Both the position numbers and the translations under genes were made by a program. A DNA stretch of 64,000 nucleotides. Source: Prauserella alba (GTDB lineage Bacteria; Actinomycetota; Actinomycetes; Mycobacteriales; Pseudonocardiaceae). Every line of letters starts with the position of its first letter. The first letter of the stretch is position 1. Below, in pieces: positions 1-8,602 of the stretch. A model generated the notes under the pieces. It made no database searches. It worked only from the letters and a program-made list of their open reading frames with translations, and had not been told where the DNA came from. The stretch covers positions 434,001-498,000 of the forward strand of contig NZ_JAMTCH010000004.1 in assembly GCF_024171735.1 (NCBI RefSeq), given 5' to 3'.

Positions 1-936
1 CGGGACCTCGACGGCGTCGTCGGACTCGGCGGCTCCGGCGGCACGGCGCTGATCACACCGGCCCTGCAGGCACTGCCCGTCGGCGTTCCCAAGATCATGG
101 TGTCGACCATGGCCGCCGGCGACGTCGGCGCCTACGTGGGCGCGAGCGACATCGCCATGCTGCACTCGGTCACCGACGTCGCCGGTCTCAACCGCATCTC
201 CCGGCAGGTGCTCGGCAACGCCGCCCACGCGCTCGCGGGCGCCTGCGCCCACCCGGTGCCCGCGGGCGACCCCCGCCCGGCCGTCGGCCTCACCATGTTC
301 GGCGTCACCACCCCGTGCGTCGACGCCGTCGCCCACCGGCTCGGTGACGCCTACGACTGCCTCGTCTTCCACGCCACCGGAACCGGCGGCGCGGCCATGG
401 AGAAACTCGCCGACGACGGCCACCTCGCGGGCGTCCTCGACATCTCCACCACCGAGATCTGCGACCTCGTCGCGGGCGGCGTCCTGGCGGCCGGGCAACA
501 CCGCCTCGACGCGATCGCCCGCACCGGAGTCCCCTACGTCGGCTCGTGCGGCGCCCTCGACATGGTCAATTTCGGCGCGCCCGACACCGTGCCCGACCGC
601 TACTCCGGCCGCCTGTTCTACCCGCACAACCCGCAGGTCACGCTCATGCGCACGACCGCGGACGAGGTCCGCGCGATCGGCGAGTTCCTGGCACGCAAAC
701 TCAACGCCTGTCACGGCCCCGTCCGTTTCCTGCTGCCGGAGGGAGGCGTGTCCGCATTGGATGCACCGGGCCAGGCGTTCCACGATCCGGAGGTGGACGC
801 CGTGCTGTTCGACACCCTCGAACGAGAGGTCCACCAGACGGCAGACCGGCAACTGATCCGCTCGCCTCGGCACCTCAACGACCCGGAGTTCGCCGAGGAG
901 CTCGTGGCAGCCTTCACCGACGCAGCAAGGAGTTAA
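1..936 (+). CDS. Tm-1-like ATP-binding (UPF0261) protein, 5' partial
   Basis: The frame is open from the first base, so the gene is cut at its 5' end; about 311 residues remain. The visible part has the glycine-rich stretch [15 protein letters not shown] and later [13 protein letters not shown], which I recognise from the Tm-1-like/UPF0261 family (named after the tomato ToMV-resistance protein Tm-1, whose N-terminal domain binds ATP). The enzymatic role in bacteria is not known to me. The stop overlaps the next gene's start region (TAATGTG), so it is co-transcribed and probably translationally coupled to the PEP-hydrolase-like gene, the usual partner of this family; in Tm-1 itself the two domains are fused. 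Confidence 0.85.
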   Translation, partial: RDLDGVVGLGGSGGTALITPALQALPVGVPKIMVSTMAAGDVGAYVGASDIAMLHSVTDVAGLNRISRQVLGNAAHALAGACAHPVPAGDPRPAVGLTMFGVTTPCVDAVAHRLGDAYDCLVFHATGTGGAAMEKLADDGHLAGVLDISTTEICDLVAGGVLAAGQHRLDAIARTGVPYVGSCGALDMVNFGAPDTVPDRYSGRLFYPHNPQVTLMRTTADEVRAIGEFLARKLNACHGPVRFLLPEGGVSALDAPGQAFHDPEVDAVLFDTLEREVHQTADRQLIRSPRHLNDPEFAEELVAAFTDAARS

Positions 937-937
937 T

Positions 938-1810
938 GTGCCCCGGATCGACAGGCAGGAACTGCTCGCGAAGTTCACCGCGATGGCGGCGCGCGGCGAA
1001 CCCATCGTCGGCGGCGGCGCAGGCACCGGCCTGTCCGCCAAGTGCGAAGAGGCGGGCGGGATCGACCTCATCGTCATCTACAACTCCGGCCGGTTCCGCA
1101 TGGCGGGCCGTGGCTCGCTCGCCGGCCTGCTCGCCTACGGCAACGCCAACGACATCGTCGTCGACATGGCCGACGAGGTGCTGCCCGTCGTCGGCCACAC
1201 TCCCGTGCTCGCCGGCGTCAACGCGACCGACCCGTTCCTCGACACCGACCGGTTCCTGCACCGCCTGACCGACCTCGGCTTCTCCGGCGTGCAGAACTTC
1301 CCCACCGTCGGGCTCATCGACGGCACGTTCCGCGCGAACCTGGAAGAGACCGGCATGGGATACGCCCACGAGGTGGACCTGGTCGCCGCCGCCCGCCGCG
1401 CCGACCTGCTGACGACGCCGTACGTGTTCTCACCCGACGACGCACGGGCGATGACCGAGGCCGGCGCCGACATCCTCGTCTGCCACATGGGACTGACCAC
1501 CAGCGGCAGCATCGGCGCGGTCACCGCGAAAACCCTCGACGACTGTGTCGCGGCGATCGACGAGTGGTCGGCCGCGGCCCGCGAGATCCGCGACGACGTC
1601 CTCGTGCTGTGCCACGGCGGCCCCATCGCCACGCCGGAGGACGCCTCGTACGTGCTGTCACGCACCGAGCGCTGCCACGGGTTCTACGGCGCCAGCAGCA
1701 TGGAACGGCTGCCCGTCGAAGAGGCACTCACGGCACGCACCCGCGAGTTCAAGGCACTGGAGACCGAGAAGAAGCACGCCGAGAAGGCGCCGACCACGGA
1801 GGAGAAGTAG
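938..1810 (+). CDS. Phosphoenolpyruvate hydrolase-like TIM-barrel protein
   Basis: 290 residues starting at GTG, one base after the previous stop. The N-terminal part ([19 protein letters not shown], then [19 protein letters not shown]) and the later [13 protein letters not shown] and [11 protein letters not shown] stretches match the PEP-hydrolase-like TIM-barrel family (PF09370 type). Family members are annotated as PEP hydrolases but substrate data are scarce. The gene sits between a Tm-1-like gene and an SRPBCC gene in a tight run of three, so they probably act on one small molecule; which one cannot be read from the sequence. The last 20 residues are Lys/Glu-rich and probably disordered. 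Confidence 0.85.
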   Translation: MPRIDRQELLAKFTAMAARGEPIVGGGAGTGLSAKCEEAGGIDLIVIYNSGRFRMAGRGSLAGLLAYGNANDIVVDMADEVLPVVGHTPVLAGVNATDPFLDTDRFLHRLTDLGFSGVQNFPTVGLIDGTFRANLEETGMGYAHEVDLVAAARRADLLTTPYVFSPDDARAMTEAGADILVCHMGLTTSGSIGAVTAKTLDDCVAAIDEWSAAAREIRDDVLVLCHGGPIATPEDASYVLSRTERCHGFYGASSMERLPVEEALTARTREFKALETEKKHAEKAPTTEEK

Positions 1811-2239
1811 ATGCCACGGCCCTACGCGAGCGGAATCGTGCCCGGCGACGTCGACGAGGTGTGGCGGCGCGTCCGCGACTTCAACGGCCTGCCCGCCTGG
1901 CACCCCGGCATCGCCAGCAGCGAGATCGAACCCGGCCACAGCGCCACCGAGGTCGGCGCCGTACGGAAGCTGACCCTCGCCGACGGCGGCGTCGTGCGGG
2001 AACAGCTGCTGTGCCTCGACGACCCCGGCCGCAGCTACACCTACAACATCCTCGACGGCCCGTTCCCCATCCGGCGCTACATCAGCACCATCCGCCTCGC
2101 CCCGGTGACCGCCACCGGCGACACGTTCGTCGAGTGGTGGACCGAGTACGACGCCGACGCCGCCGACGAGCCGACCCTCGACAAGACGTTCAGCCAGGGC
2201 GTCTTCGCGGCAGGCATCGCAGGTCTCGCGGGCGGCTGA
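1811..2239 (+). CDS. SRPBCC (START-like/polyketide cyclase) family protein
   Basis: 142 residues, beginning directly after the previous stop codon (no gap), so probably translated by coupling. The pattern GDVDEVWRRVRDFNGLPAWH near the N-terminus and the alternating beta-strand pattern after it are typical of the helix-grip SRPBCC fold, which binds hydrophobic ligands in an internal cavity. It could act as a ligand carrier, cyclase or aromatase-like enzyme; the substrate is unknown. It is the last gene of the Tm-1-like/PEP-hydrolase-like cluster and is followed by a strong hairpin terminator. Confidence 0.8.
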   Translation: MPRPYASGIVPGDVDEVWRRVRDFNGLPAWHPGIASSEIEPGHSATEVGAVRKLTLADGGVVREQLLCLDDPGRSYTYNILDGPFPIRRYISTIRLAPVTATGDTFVEWWTEYDADAADEPTLDKTFSQGVFAAGIAGLAGG

Positions 2240-2272
2240 CCGCCCGCCCACGGGCAGGGCATGCCGCGACGC

Positions 2273-2308
2273 GCGTACCGGTGCACGACTCCCCGAGCAC
2301 CGGTACGC
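2273..2308. terminator. Bidirectional hairpin terminator
   Basis: GCGTACCGGTGC and its exact reverse complement form a 12-bp perfect stem with a 12-nt loop. It lies between two convergent genes (SRPBCC ending at 2239 and the MmpS-like gene ending at 2351), as expected for a shared terminator. There is no clear T-tract, which is common in GC-rich actinomycetes. Confidence 0.7.
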
Positions 2309-2350
2309 ACCGAGGTTCTCGGGCTGCCCGGTCGCCGGGCGGGCTCGCCG

Positions 2351-2974
2351 TTACTCGGCGAACCCGTTGCAGTTGGCGACCCCGCCGACGCCCTCGGCCT
2401 CGGCGGTCTTGACGACCTCGCCGTCGACCGTCACCTTGCACGCGGCACTACCGCCTCCGGCGCCGACGACGACGCGCAGGTCGCCGCCCTTGAACAGGCC
2501 CTTCGTGGTGAGCTCCTCGGACCACGGCAGCTTGTCCACGCTGGCGGTGTTCGTGGAGTAGTTACCGCCGCCGAACGTGCTGTAGACGACCTCGACGCCC
2601 GATGCGTCGCCGGTGACCTCGTACTGGACGGTGACCTCCCGGTTGGCCTCCTCGGTCACCTCGTTGACGGCCTGGCTCGTCACGATGAGCATCACGATCG
2701 CAACGCCCAGTCCGAGGACGGAGACCACGAGACCCGCGATCGACATGCCCTTGTTGGTGGCCTTCAGATTCTTGACCCGCAGCAGACCGAGGATCGAGAA
2801 GATCAGGCCCAGCACCACCAGCGGCCAGGCGATCACGCCGATGAACGGGATCCAGGAGAACAACAGGCCCACCAGGCCCAGGACGAAGCCGGTGATGCCG
2901 AGGCCGTTCCTGGCCTCGCGGGCCGGCTCCTCGGTCGGAGCCGGGGGCATCTGCGGCGATTGGGTAGCGGACAT
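2351..2974 (-). CDS. DUF4190 / MmpS-like membrane protein
   Basis: 207 residues. After a Pro-rich cytoplasmic start come two transmembrane stretches (about residues 25-60 as a hairpin and 72-98), a pattern like DUF4190, followed by an extracytoplasmic domain (about 100-205) with VQYEVTGDASGVEVVYST and GGSAACKVTVDG, like the C-terminal domain of MmpS transport accessory proteins. MmpS proteins assist MmpL lipid or siderophore exporters in mycobacteria, but no MmpL is in the window, so the partner is unknown. The start is supported by AAAGGAAG about 9 nt upstream. Confidence 0.75.
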   Translation of the reverse strand: MSATQSPQMPPAPTEEPAREARNGLGITGFVLGLVGLLFSWIPFIGVIAWPLVVLGLIFSILGLLRVKNLKATNKGMSIAGLVVSVLGLGVAIVMLIVTSQAVNEVTEEANREVTVQYEVTGDASGVEVVYSTFGGGNYSTNTASVDKLPWSEELTTKGLFKGGDLRVVVGAGGGSAACKVTVDGEVVKTAEAEGVGGVANCNGFAE

Positions 2975-3275
2975 ACCGCGGCACTTCCTTTCGTAGGTGT
3001 GAACTGTGCCCGCGACCCACAGCTCCCCCAGGGTTCCCCTGTTCGAGTGAGCCGCGCTGCTGTGCGGTCACCGTATGGAGCCGTTGTGGTGAAAAGGTGG
3101 TACCGAGGTTGTCCGATTCAGGCAGAAAGTCACATGAGTCCCAGCTGTGAGTCACGGCTGTGAGTCACGCCCTGTGCCGGAATCGCCCGGTGTCGAAATA
3201 TCGGGTCCCGCCCCGTGGTTGTCCCTGACGAGACACCCCGTCTCCCGGTGGATCCCCGACGAAAGGCGCGCGACC
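2975..3275. other. Divergent intergenic region
   Basis: About 300 bp between the start of the leftward MmpS-like gene and the rightward oxidoreductase gene. It must hold both promoters. I see only the ribosome-binding site of the leftward gene and a pair of near-direct repeats (GTGAGTCACGG-like, around 3147-3167), with no convincing operator. Confidence 0.4.
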
Positions 3276-4265
3276 ATGACTCTCCCGCTGTCCATCCTCG
3301 ATCTCGCCACGATCGGCAGCGGAGAGTCCGTGGGCGACGGCCTCCGTAACAGCGTCGCGCTGGCCCAGCACGCGGAGAAGCTCGGCTACGGGCGGATCTG
3401 GTACGCCGAGCATCACAACATGCCGACCATCGCGTCGTCGGCCACCAGCGTGCTCATCGCACACGTGGCCTCGCAGACCGAGTCGATCCGCCTCGGCTCC
3501 GGCGGCGTCATGCTCCCGAACCACGCCCCGCTGACCATCGCCGAGCAGTTCGGCACGCTGGAGACACTGCATCCCGGCCGCATCGACCTCGGGCTGGGCC
3601 GCGCGCCGGGGACGGACCAGAACACGCTGCGGGCGCTGCGCCGTGACCCGAGCTCCGCCGAAGGCTTCCCGCGCGACGTGCAGGAACTGCAGGGCTACCT
3701 GAGCGAGCACTCCATCGTGTCCGGCGTCAACGCGACCCCGGGCAAGGGCACCGGCGTCCCGCTCTACATCCTCGGCTCGTCGCTGTTCGGCGCCAGGCTG
3801 GCCGCCGCGCTGGGGCTCCCGTACTCGTTCGCCTCGCACTTCGCACCGGACGCGCTGCAGGACGCCGTCGCGGCCTACCGGAGCGAGTTCCAGCCGTCCG
3901 AGCAGCTCGACGAGCCGTACGTGATCGCGGGCGCCAACGTCATCGCCGCCGACACCACCGACGAGGCGAACACGGACTTCCAGTTCGTCAAACGCGCGCG
4001 GCTGCGCCTGCTCGCCGGCAGGGGGCGCACCTTCACCGACGCCGAGGCCGATGCGCTGCTCGACTCGCCGCAGGGCACGTCGATCACGAACATGGTCCGC
4101 TACACCGCCGTGGGCACGGCCGACCAGGTCGCCGACTACCTCGACTGGTTCGGCAAGCACGCCGACGCGGACGAGCTGATCGTCACGCACCCGTCGTCGA
4201 GGCTGGCGAACCGTCTCCATTCCGCCGAACTCACCGCGAAGGCAGCAGGACTGAACCCGCGTTGA
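3276..4265 (+). CDS. LLM class flavin-dependent oxidoreductase (luciferase-like)
   Basis: 329 residues. The N-terminal part ([19 protein letters not shown], then [18 protein letters not shown]) and the [13 protein letters not shown] motif match the bacterial luciferase-like monooxygenases that use reduced FMN (or F420 in some actinobacteria) to oxidise small substrates. The close sequence type is the alkanal monooxygenase-like group; substrate unknown. An in-frame extension to 3147 exists, but the ATG at 3276 fits the conserved N-terminus and has a GAAAGG about 10 nt upstream. It stands alone between a divergent membrane protein gene and a DUF421 gene. Confidence 0.85.
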   Translation: MTLPLSILDLATIGSGESVGDGLRNSVALAQHAEKLGYGRIWYAEHHNMPTIASSATSVLIAHVASQTESIRLGSGGVMLPNHAPLTIAEQFGTLETLHPGRIDLGLGRAPGTDQNTLRALRRDPSSAEGFPRDVQELQGYLSEHSIVSGVNATPGKGTGVPLYILGSSLFGARLAAALGLPYSFASHFAPDALQDAVAAYRSEFQPSEQLDEPYVIAGANVIAADTTDEANTDFQFVKRARLRLLAGRGRTFTDAEADALLDSPQGTSITNMVRYTAVGTADQVADYLDWFGKHADADELIVTHPSSRLANRLHSAELTAKAAGLNPR

Positions 4266-4339
4266 TCGCCTGCCGAGCAGGCCCGGGCAACACCGCCGCC
4301 TCGCCTGCCCCGGCCCGGTGATCCACGTACCCTTCCGCC

Positions 4340-4909
4340 ATGTTCGTAGCGCAGCTCGGCTCCCCGTGGGCGACACTCGCACTGGTCGCCGTCAGCACCA
4401 CCGCGATCTATCTGGCCCTCATCGTGTACTCCCGGCTGGCCGGGCTGCGCTCGTTCGCCCAGATGACCAACTTCGATGTCGCAGCGACGGTGGCGCTCGG
4501 CTCGATCACGGCGACGACCGCGGTGAGCACGGAGGTGTCGCTCCTGCAGGGAGCTGTCGGCCTCGGAGTGTTGTTCGCCCTGCAGTGGCTCATCGCGCGC
4601 GTGCGCAAGGCAGACGGGGTCCAGGACGTCGTCGACAACCGTCCGCTACTGCTGATGGTCGGCACGAACGTCATCGAGGAGAACCTCGTCCAGGGCCAGA
4701 TGACCCGCGACGACGTCCGCGCGAAGCTCCGGCTCGCGGGCGTGACCCGGTTGGACCGCGTTCGCGCCGTGGTACTCGAGAGCACCGGTGAGGTCTCGGT
4801 GCTCACCGACGACCCCGGCGGAGAGCCCCTCGATCCGAGCCTGTTCACCAGCGTGCGTGGCTACGAATGGCTCCTCGGCGAGCAGCTGCCGCCGGGCAAG
4901 CCGTTGTGA
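4340..4909 (+). CDS. DUF421 (YetF-like) membrane protein
   Basis: 189 residues with two to three N-terminal membrane segments (about 8-80) followed by a soluble domain. The RSFAQMTNFDVAATVALGS stretch just after the first helix and the later ENLVQGQMTRDDVRAKLR match the DUF421/YetF family, found in Bacillus spore and cell envelope contexts and widely in actinobacteria; no biochemical role is established. There is no clear Shine-Dalgarno before the ATG, so translation may be leaderless. It is in line with the flanking oxidoreductase and transporter genes but with gaps of 70-100 nt. Confidence 0.85.
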   Translation: MFVAQLGSPWATLALVAVSTTAIYLALIVYSRLAGLRSFAQMTNFDVAATVALGSITATTAVSTEVSLLQGAVGLGVLFALQWLIARVRKADGVQDVVDNRPLLLMVGTNVIEENLVQGQMTRDDVRAKLRLAGVTRLDRVRAVVLESTGEVSVLTDDPGGEPLDPSLFTSVRGYEWLLGEQLPPGKPL

Positions 4910-5010
4910 ACCGCCCCTCCCGGCACGGCGCCGGCATCACCTCCGGCAGCGCTACGGCGCGCGCACTCGCGGAGAAGCTGGGATGATCGGCCGACAGCCG
5001 GGAGGTGGCC

Positions 5011-5928
5011 GTGAACGAGAATCACCCACTGCTCGACAACCCGCTGCTCGACACGGGGCTTCCCATCGCCCTGTTCGTCATCATGATCGGGATCGGGCTG
5101 AGCCTCAGCGGCAGGGACTTCAACCAGCTGCTGCGCACTCCCCGGGGCGCCGTTGCCGGGACCGTCGGCCAAGTGGTCCTGATGCCGCTGCTCGGCCTGG
5201 CGCTGGCATGGCTGCTGGCGTTACCGCCGCTCGTCGCGGCCGGCCTGGTGATCATCGCGGCGTGCCCCGGCGGCACGACGTCGAACCTCATCGCGTACCT
5301 GGCCAGGGCCAACGTCGCGCTGTCGATCGTGCTGACGGTGGTCGCCAGCCTCATCACGATCGTGACCCTTCCGGTCTTCGCCAACCTGGCGCTCGGTATC
5401 TGGCCGGTGGCCGGTGTCGGCGAGATCCGGGTGCCCGTGCTGCGCACCATCGCCCTGCTCCTCGTGCTCGTCCTGGTTCCGGTCCTGCTCGGGATGGCGG
5501 TTCGGGCCGCGAAGCCCGCGATCGCCGATGCCATGGAGCGGGTCGTGTCGGTGTTCGGCGGGCTCGTCCTCGCCGCGTTGATCGTGGTGATCTCGGTGTC
5601 GCTGGGCGACGAGTTCTGGGAGTACCTGCGCAGCGCCGGCCTGCCGGTGATCCTGCTCAACCTGGGCGGGCTGGCGATCGGTTTCGGCGCGATGGTGCTG
5701 GCGCGAACCTCGTGGGCCGACCGGGTCGCCGGGGCCGTCGAGCTGGGCATCAAGAACGCCACGATCGGCATCCTGATCGCCGTCACCGTCATCGGGCAGC
5801 CCGAGATGGCGGTGCCGCCCGGGGTATACGGGCTGCTCATGTACGCCTCGGCAGCGGCCGTCATCTGGTACGGGCGGCGACACGCACGACGGCCCGAGCA
5901 CAGGGCGGACGAGCCACACGAGACGTGA
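5011..5928 (+). CDS. Bile acid:sodium symporter family transporter
   Basis: About 305 residues with 9-10 hydrophobic segments. The stretch ACPGGTTSNLIAYLARANV (around residues 85-105) is the conserved crossover motif of the SLC10/BASS family, and GIKNATIGILIA is the second one. These proteins cotransport organic anions with sodium; the bacterial members take up bile acids, pantoate or sulfonates, and the substrate here is unknown. The start is taken at the GTG 6-7 nt after GGGAGG; a GTG two codons upstream is also possible. It has no operon partner. Confidence 0.85.
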   Translation: MNENHPLLDNPLLDTGLPIALFVIMIGIGLSLSGRDFNQLLRTPRGAVAGTVGQVVLMPLLGLALAWLLALPPLVAAGLVIIAACPGGTTSNLIAYLARANVALSIVLTVVASLITIVTLPVFANLALGIWPVAGVGEIRVPVLRTIALLLVLVLVPVLLGMAVRAAKPAIADAMERVVSVFGGLVLAALIVVISVSLGDEFWEYLRSAGLPVILLNLGGLAIGFGAMVLARTSWADRVAGAVELGIKNATIGILIAVTVIGQPEMAVPPGVYGLLMYASAAAVIWYGRRHARRPEHRADEPHET

Positions 5929-6117
5929 CCGGATCGCGAACGCGCCGCACCCGGCGAGTTCCGGCCACAGGTATCCACATCGGACACTAACGAATCGGCG
6001 ACCCGGTCGGTTCGTTCCCGTTGAACCGTGCCTTGTCCTCGTTACCGAAACATATTCTACTTCTGGCGGCTCGCTCCGTGCCACTTTCGTGGTGTTCGAG
6101 AGCCCTCCAACTGGCGG

Positions 6118-6956
6118 TTTCCGGTTTCGGGTTACCGCGCGGACCACATGGCGGTCTCCCCCGACACGGCGAACGCGTCGCCGTGTCGGCATCGACAGGC
6201 CACAGCGTGCACGTCCTGGACATCCGCACCGGCAACGAGGTCGGCTCCTTCGAGACCGGCGACAAGCCGCACGATAACGTCTGCACCGACGGCGGCCGGT
6301 ATCTGTGGAACATGTCCATCGGTGAGGTCCACACACCGTTCGACGACCCCGCGATGGACTTCACCAAAGGTGACCGCAGGATCACGGTGGTCGACACCAG
6401 GACCTTCGACGTGGTCCGGGTGATCGACATGCGCGAACGGCTCGATGCGGCGGGACTGGAGAAGTTCTCGGACGCGCTGCGCCCTGCCGTGTTCAGCCCT
6501 GACGAGTCGAGACCGTACTTCCAGGTCTCGTTCTTCAACGGATTCCTCGAATACGACGTGGCCGAGGACCGGATCACCCGCGTCAAGACGCTGCCGAAGA
6601 ACCCCGACACCACCGAGAACCGCACGAAGTGGGTCAACGACTCCCGGCACCACGGGATATCGATGAACCCGTCCGGTGAACGGCTGTGCGTCGCAGGCAC
6701 CATGGACGACTACGCCACCATCGTGAACCGGGAGACCCTGGAGGAAGGTCCGCTCGTACCGTCGGGAAAGCCGTACTGGGCGACCGTCAACGGCGACGGC
6801 AGCCACTGCGTGATCTCCGAGAGCGCCGACGACAGGGTGAGCGCGATCGACTTCACCACCACCGGGGAGAAGGTCGCGTCGATACCTTTCGGCGACCATC
6901 CACAGCGGATCCGTCTCGGGCACGTCCCCCGGGCATGGGCGGCTTCCGGCCGGTGA
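6118..6956 (+). pseudogene. Degraded YncE-like beta-propeller protein, 5' lost and frameshifted
   Basis: From about 6184 the frame encodes propeller repeats (GHSVHVLDIRTGNEVGSFET, then ERLCVAGTMDDYATIVNR and HPQRIRLG) typical of YncE/YVTN-type seven-bladed proteins of actinobacteria. The preceding blade, GYRADHMAVSPDT, lies in a different frame (6118-6167); the two join as SPDT/GERVAVSAST if one base is restored near 6166-6168. Upstream of 6118 there is no plausible start, signal peptide or first blade. About 270 codons of a protein usually longer than this remain. I conclude that the gene lost its 5' part and carries an indel; a sequencing error could explain the indel but not the missing start. 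Confidence 0.75.
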
Positions 6957-7041
6957 ACCGAGGTTAGTACGGCGAGCGCGTGACGGCCGGCGAGGCGTAG
7001 CTTCGACCGGCTGATCGGACCGGCCGTGCTCACCCTCCGGA

Positions 7042-7683
7042 TCACTCCGGCGGTGCCTGCCCGACCAGCATCATGAGTGTGTCGGCGACCTCGTCGACCG
7101 CCTCATACTGAGCCCGGGCCGGCAAGTCCGCGCACCACACGGGCGCCTGGCTCATCGCCGCGTGCATGCATTGCAGCACGGTGTCGACGCCGGTCACCGT
7201 GAATTCGCCAGCGGCGACGCCCTCCTCGATCAGCGCACGGAAGAGCCGGTCGTGTCGCTGACGCAACTCCTTGATGCTTTCGCGCTGTTCGTGCGGCCAG
7301 CGGCGCGGCACCAAAAACACCTGGAGCGCGGCCGGATGGTCACGCACCGCGATCAGCACGTGTTCGTGAATCAGAGCGCGAAGCCGGTCCGCCGCCGACC
7401 CGCTCGTTCCGTCGACCAGTTTCTGCAGGCGCGCGGTCCACTCGGTGCCCAACGTCTCGATAGCGGCGGTACCGAGCTCGTCCTTGCTCGAGAAGTAGTA
7501 ATACAGCGAGCCCTTGGTCACGTCGAGCCGCTCCGCGACGTCTTCGAGGCTGACCGCGTCGTAGCCGCGTTCGCCGAACAGCTCGGCCGCCGCGGTGAGG
7601 ATCTCCTGAATCCGCCGTCCCCGCTTGCGCTGTACCCGGCTGGACGCCGATCGCGTCGGCTCGATCGTCTCCTCGGTGCTCAT
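7042..7683 (-). CDS. TetR/AcrR family regulator of the cyclohexanecarboxylate operon
   Basis: 213 residues. The N-terminal HTH (about residues 25-70: EILTAAAELFGERGYDAVSL then LDVTKGSLYYYFSSKDEL) is a standard TetR DNA-binding domain, followed by a helical ligand domain with the pattern seen in regulators that sense acyl-CoAs. It diverges from the badI-gcdH operon with 122 bp between the two starts, and that gap has two inverted repeats. The likely role is a repressor released by a pathway CoA thioester such as cyclohexanecarboxyl-CoA or 2-oxo product; this is inference from position. GGGAGG lies 6 nt before the ATG. Confidence 0.85.
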   Translation of the reverse strand: MSTEETIEPTRSASSRVQRKRGRRIQEILTAAAELFGERGYDAVSLEDVAERLDVTKGSLYYYFSSKDELGTAAIETLGTEWTARLQKLVDGTSGSAADRLRALIHEHVLIAVRDHPAALQVFLVPRRWPHEQRESIKELRQRHDRLFRALIEEGVAAGEFTVTGVDTVLQCMHAAMSQAPVWCADLPARAQYEAVDEVADTLMMLVGQAPPE

Positions 7684-7722
7684 GCCAATCCTCCCTCACC
7701 TGCTATCGACTACAGCGTACTC

Positions 7723-7779
7723 ATTTGACTTTACGGTCAAATATTGACTATCACTTCAAACTTCGTCACCGTAGTCAAT
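7723..7779. promoter_or_regulatory. Putative TetR operators in the badI/tetR divergent promoter
   Basis: ATTTGAC-N6-GTCAAAT (7723-7742) is a perfect 7-bp inverted repeat. Directly after it, ATTGACTA (7743-7750) and TAGTCAAT (7772-7779) form a second, 8-bp inverted repeat with a 21-nt spacer. Both share the TTGAC/GTCAA core. They are placed between the divergent starts at 7683 and 7806, where a TetR dimer would block both promoters. Confidence 0.7.
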
Positions 7780-7805
7780 GAACCGACTCGCGAAGGAGCA
7801 CAGCT

Positions 7806-8600
7806 GTGAGCTACGAGGACATCCGCTACGAGATCGACGGCCCGGCGGCGGTGATCGCCATCGACCGTCCGGAGCGCTACAACGCCTTCCGCGGCAGAAC
7901 GGTCGAGGAGCTCATCAAGGCCTTCCGCGCAGCGTGGGCCGACCCGCAGGTACAGGCCGTGATCCTCACCGCAACGGGCGAGAAGGCGTTCTGCACCGGC
8001 GGCGACGTGAAACAGCGCGCCGAGACCGGCGACTACGGCCCCACCGAGAGCGGGATGTTCGAGATCGGCAACCTGCACAAGCTGATCCGCGACATCCCCA
8101 AGCCCGTGATCGCCGCGGTCAACGGCATCGCCGTCGGCGGCGGTCACGTGCTTCACGTGCTCTGCGACGTCTCCATCGCCAGCGAGACCGCGCGCTTCGG
8201 CCAGGCGGGTCCGAAGGTCGGCTCGTTCGACGCCGGGTTCGGCACCGCCTACCTCGCCAGGGTGGTCGGCGAGAAGAAGGCCCGCGAGATCTGGTTCTGG
8301 TGTCGCCAGTACGACGCGACCGAAGCCGAGCGGATGGGCCTGGTCAACGCCGTCGTGCCCGCCGCCGAACTGCGCAAGACCGCTCTGGAGTGGGCCCGCG
8401 AGGTGGCCGAGAAGAGCCCGACCGCCATCCGCTTCTGCAAGCAGTCGTTCAACGCCGACACCGACCATCAGGCCGGTCTGTCCAATTTGGCCATGTCCGC
8501 GCTCGACCTGTTCACGGCTTCCCCCGAGGGGCTGGAAGGCGCGATCGCCTTCGCCGAGAAGCGCAAGCCCGACTTCGCGCAGCACGTGAACTGGCACTGA
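7806..8600 (+). CDS. badI: 2-ketocyclohexanecarboxyl-CoA hydrolase (BadI)
   Basis: 264 residues, crotonase fold. BadI adds water to 2-ketocyclohexanecarboxyl-CoA and opens the ring to give pimeloyl-CoA. The sequence follows Rhodopseudomonas BadI closely in the parts I remember: RPERYNAFRGRTVEELIKA, FCTGGD, the oxyanion-hole GIAVGGGHVLH, FGQAGPKVGSFDAGFGTAYL and ARVVGEKKAREIW. This pattern differs from ordinary enoyl-CoA hydratases and is shared with MenB-like enzymes. GTG start with AAGGAG 7 nt upstream. First gene of the operon, 2 nt before aliB. Confidence 0.88.
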   Translation: MSYEDIRYEIDGPAAVIAIDRPERYNAFRGRTVEELIKAFRAAWADPQVQAVILTATGEKAFCTGGDVKQRAETGDYGPTESGMFEIGNLHKLIRDIPKPVIAAVNGIAVGGGHVLHVLCDVSIASETARFGQAGPKVGSFDAGFGTAYLARVVGEKKAREIWFWCRQYDATEAERMGLVNAVVPAAELRKTALEWAREVAEKSPTAIRFCKQSFNADTDHQAGLSNLAMSALDLFTASPEGLEGAIAFAEKRKPDFAQHVNWH

Positions 8601-8602
8601 CG

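Noticed and set aside
3165-4382. 405-residue open frame on the minus strand opposite the luciferase-like gene
   Set aside because: Arg/Gly/Val-rich composition without recognisable domains; it is a shadow of the well-supported plus-strand gene, as is common in GC-rich DNA.
7042-7683. TetR gene as a steroid-catabolism regulator (KstR2-like)
   Set aside because: The operator ATTTGAC-N6-GTCAAAT does not fit the KstR2 site as I know it, and the adjacent operon is for an alicyclic acid rather than sterols.
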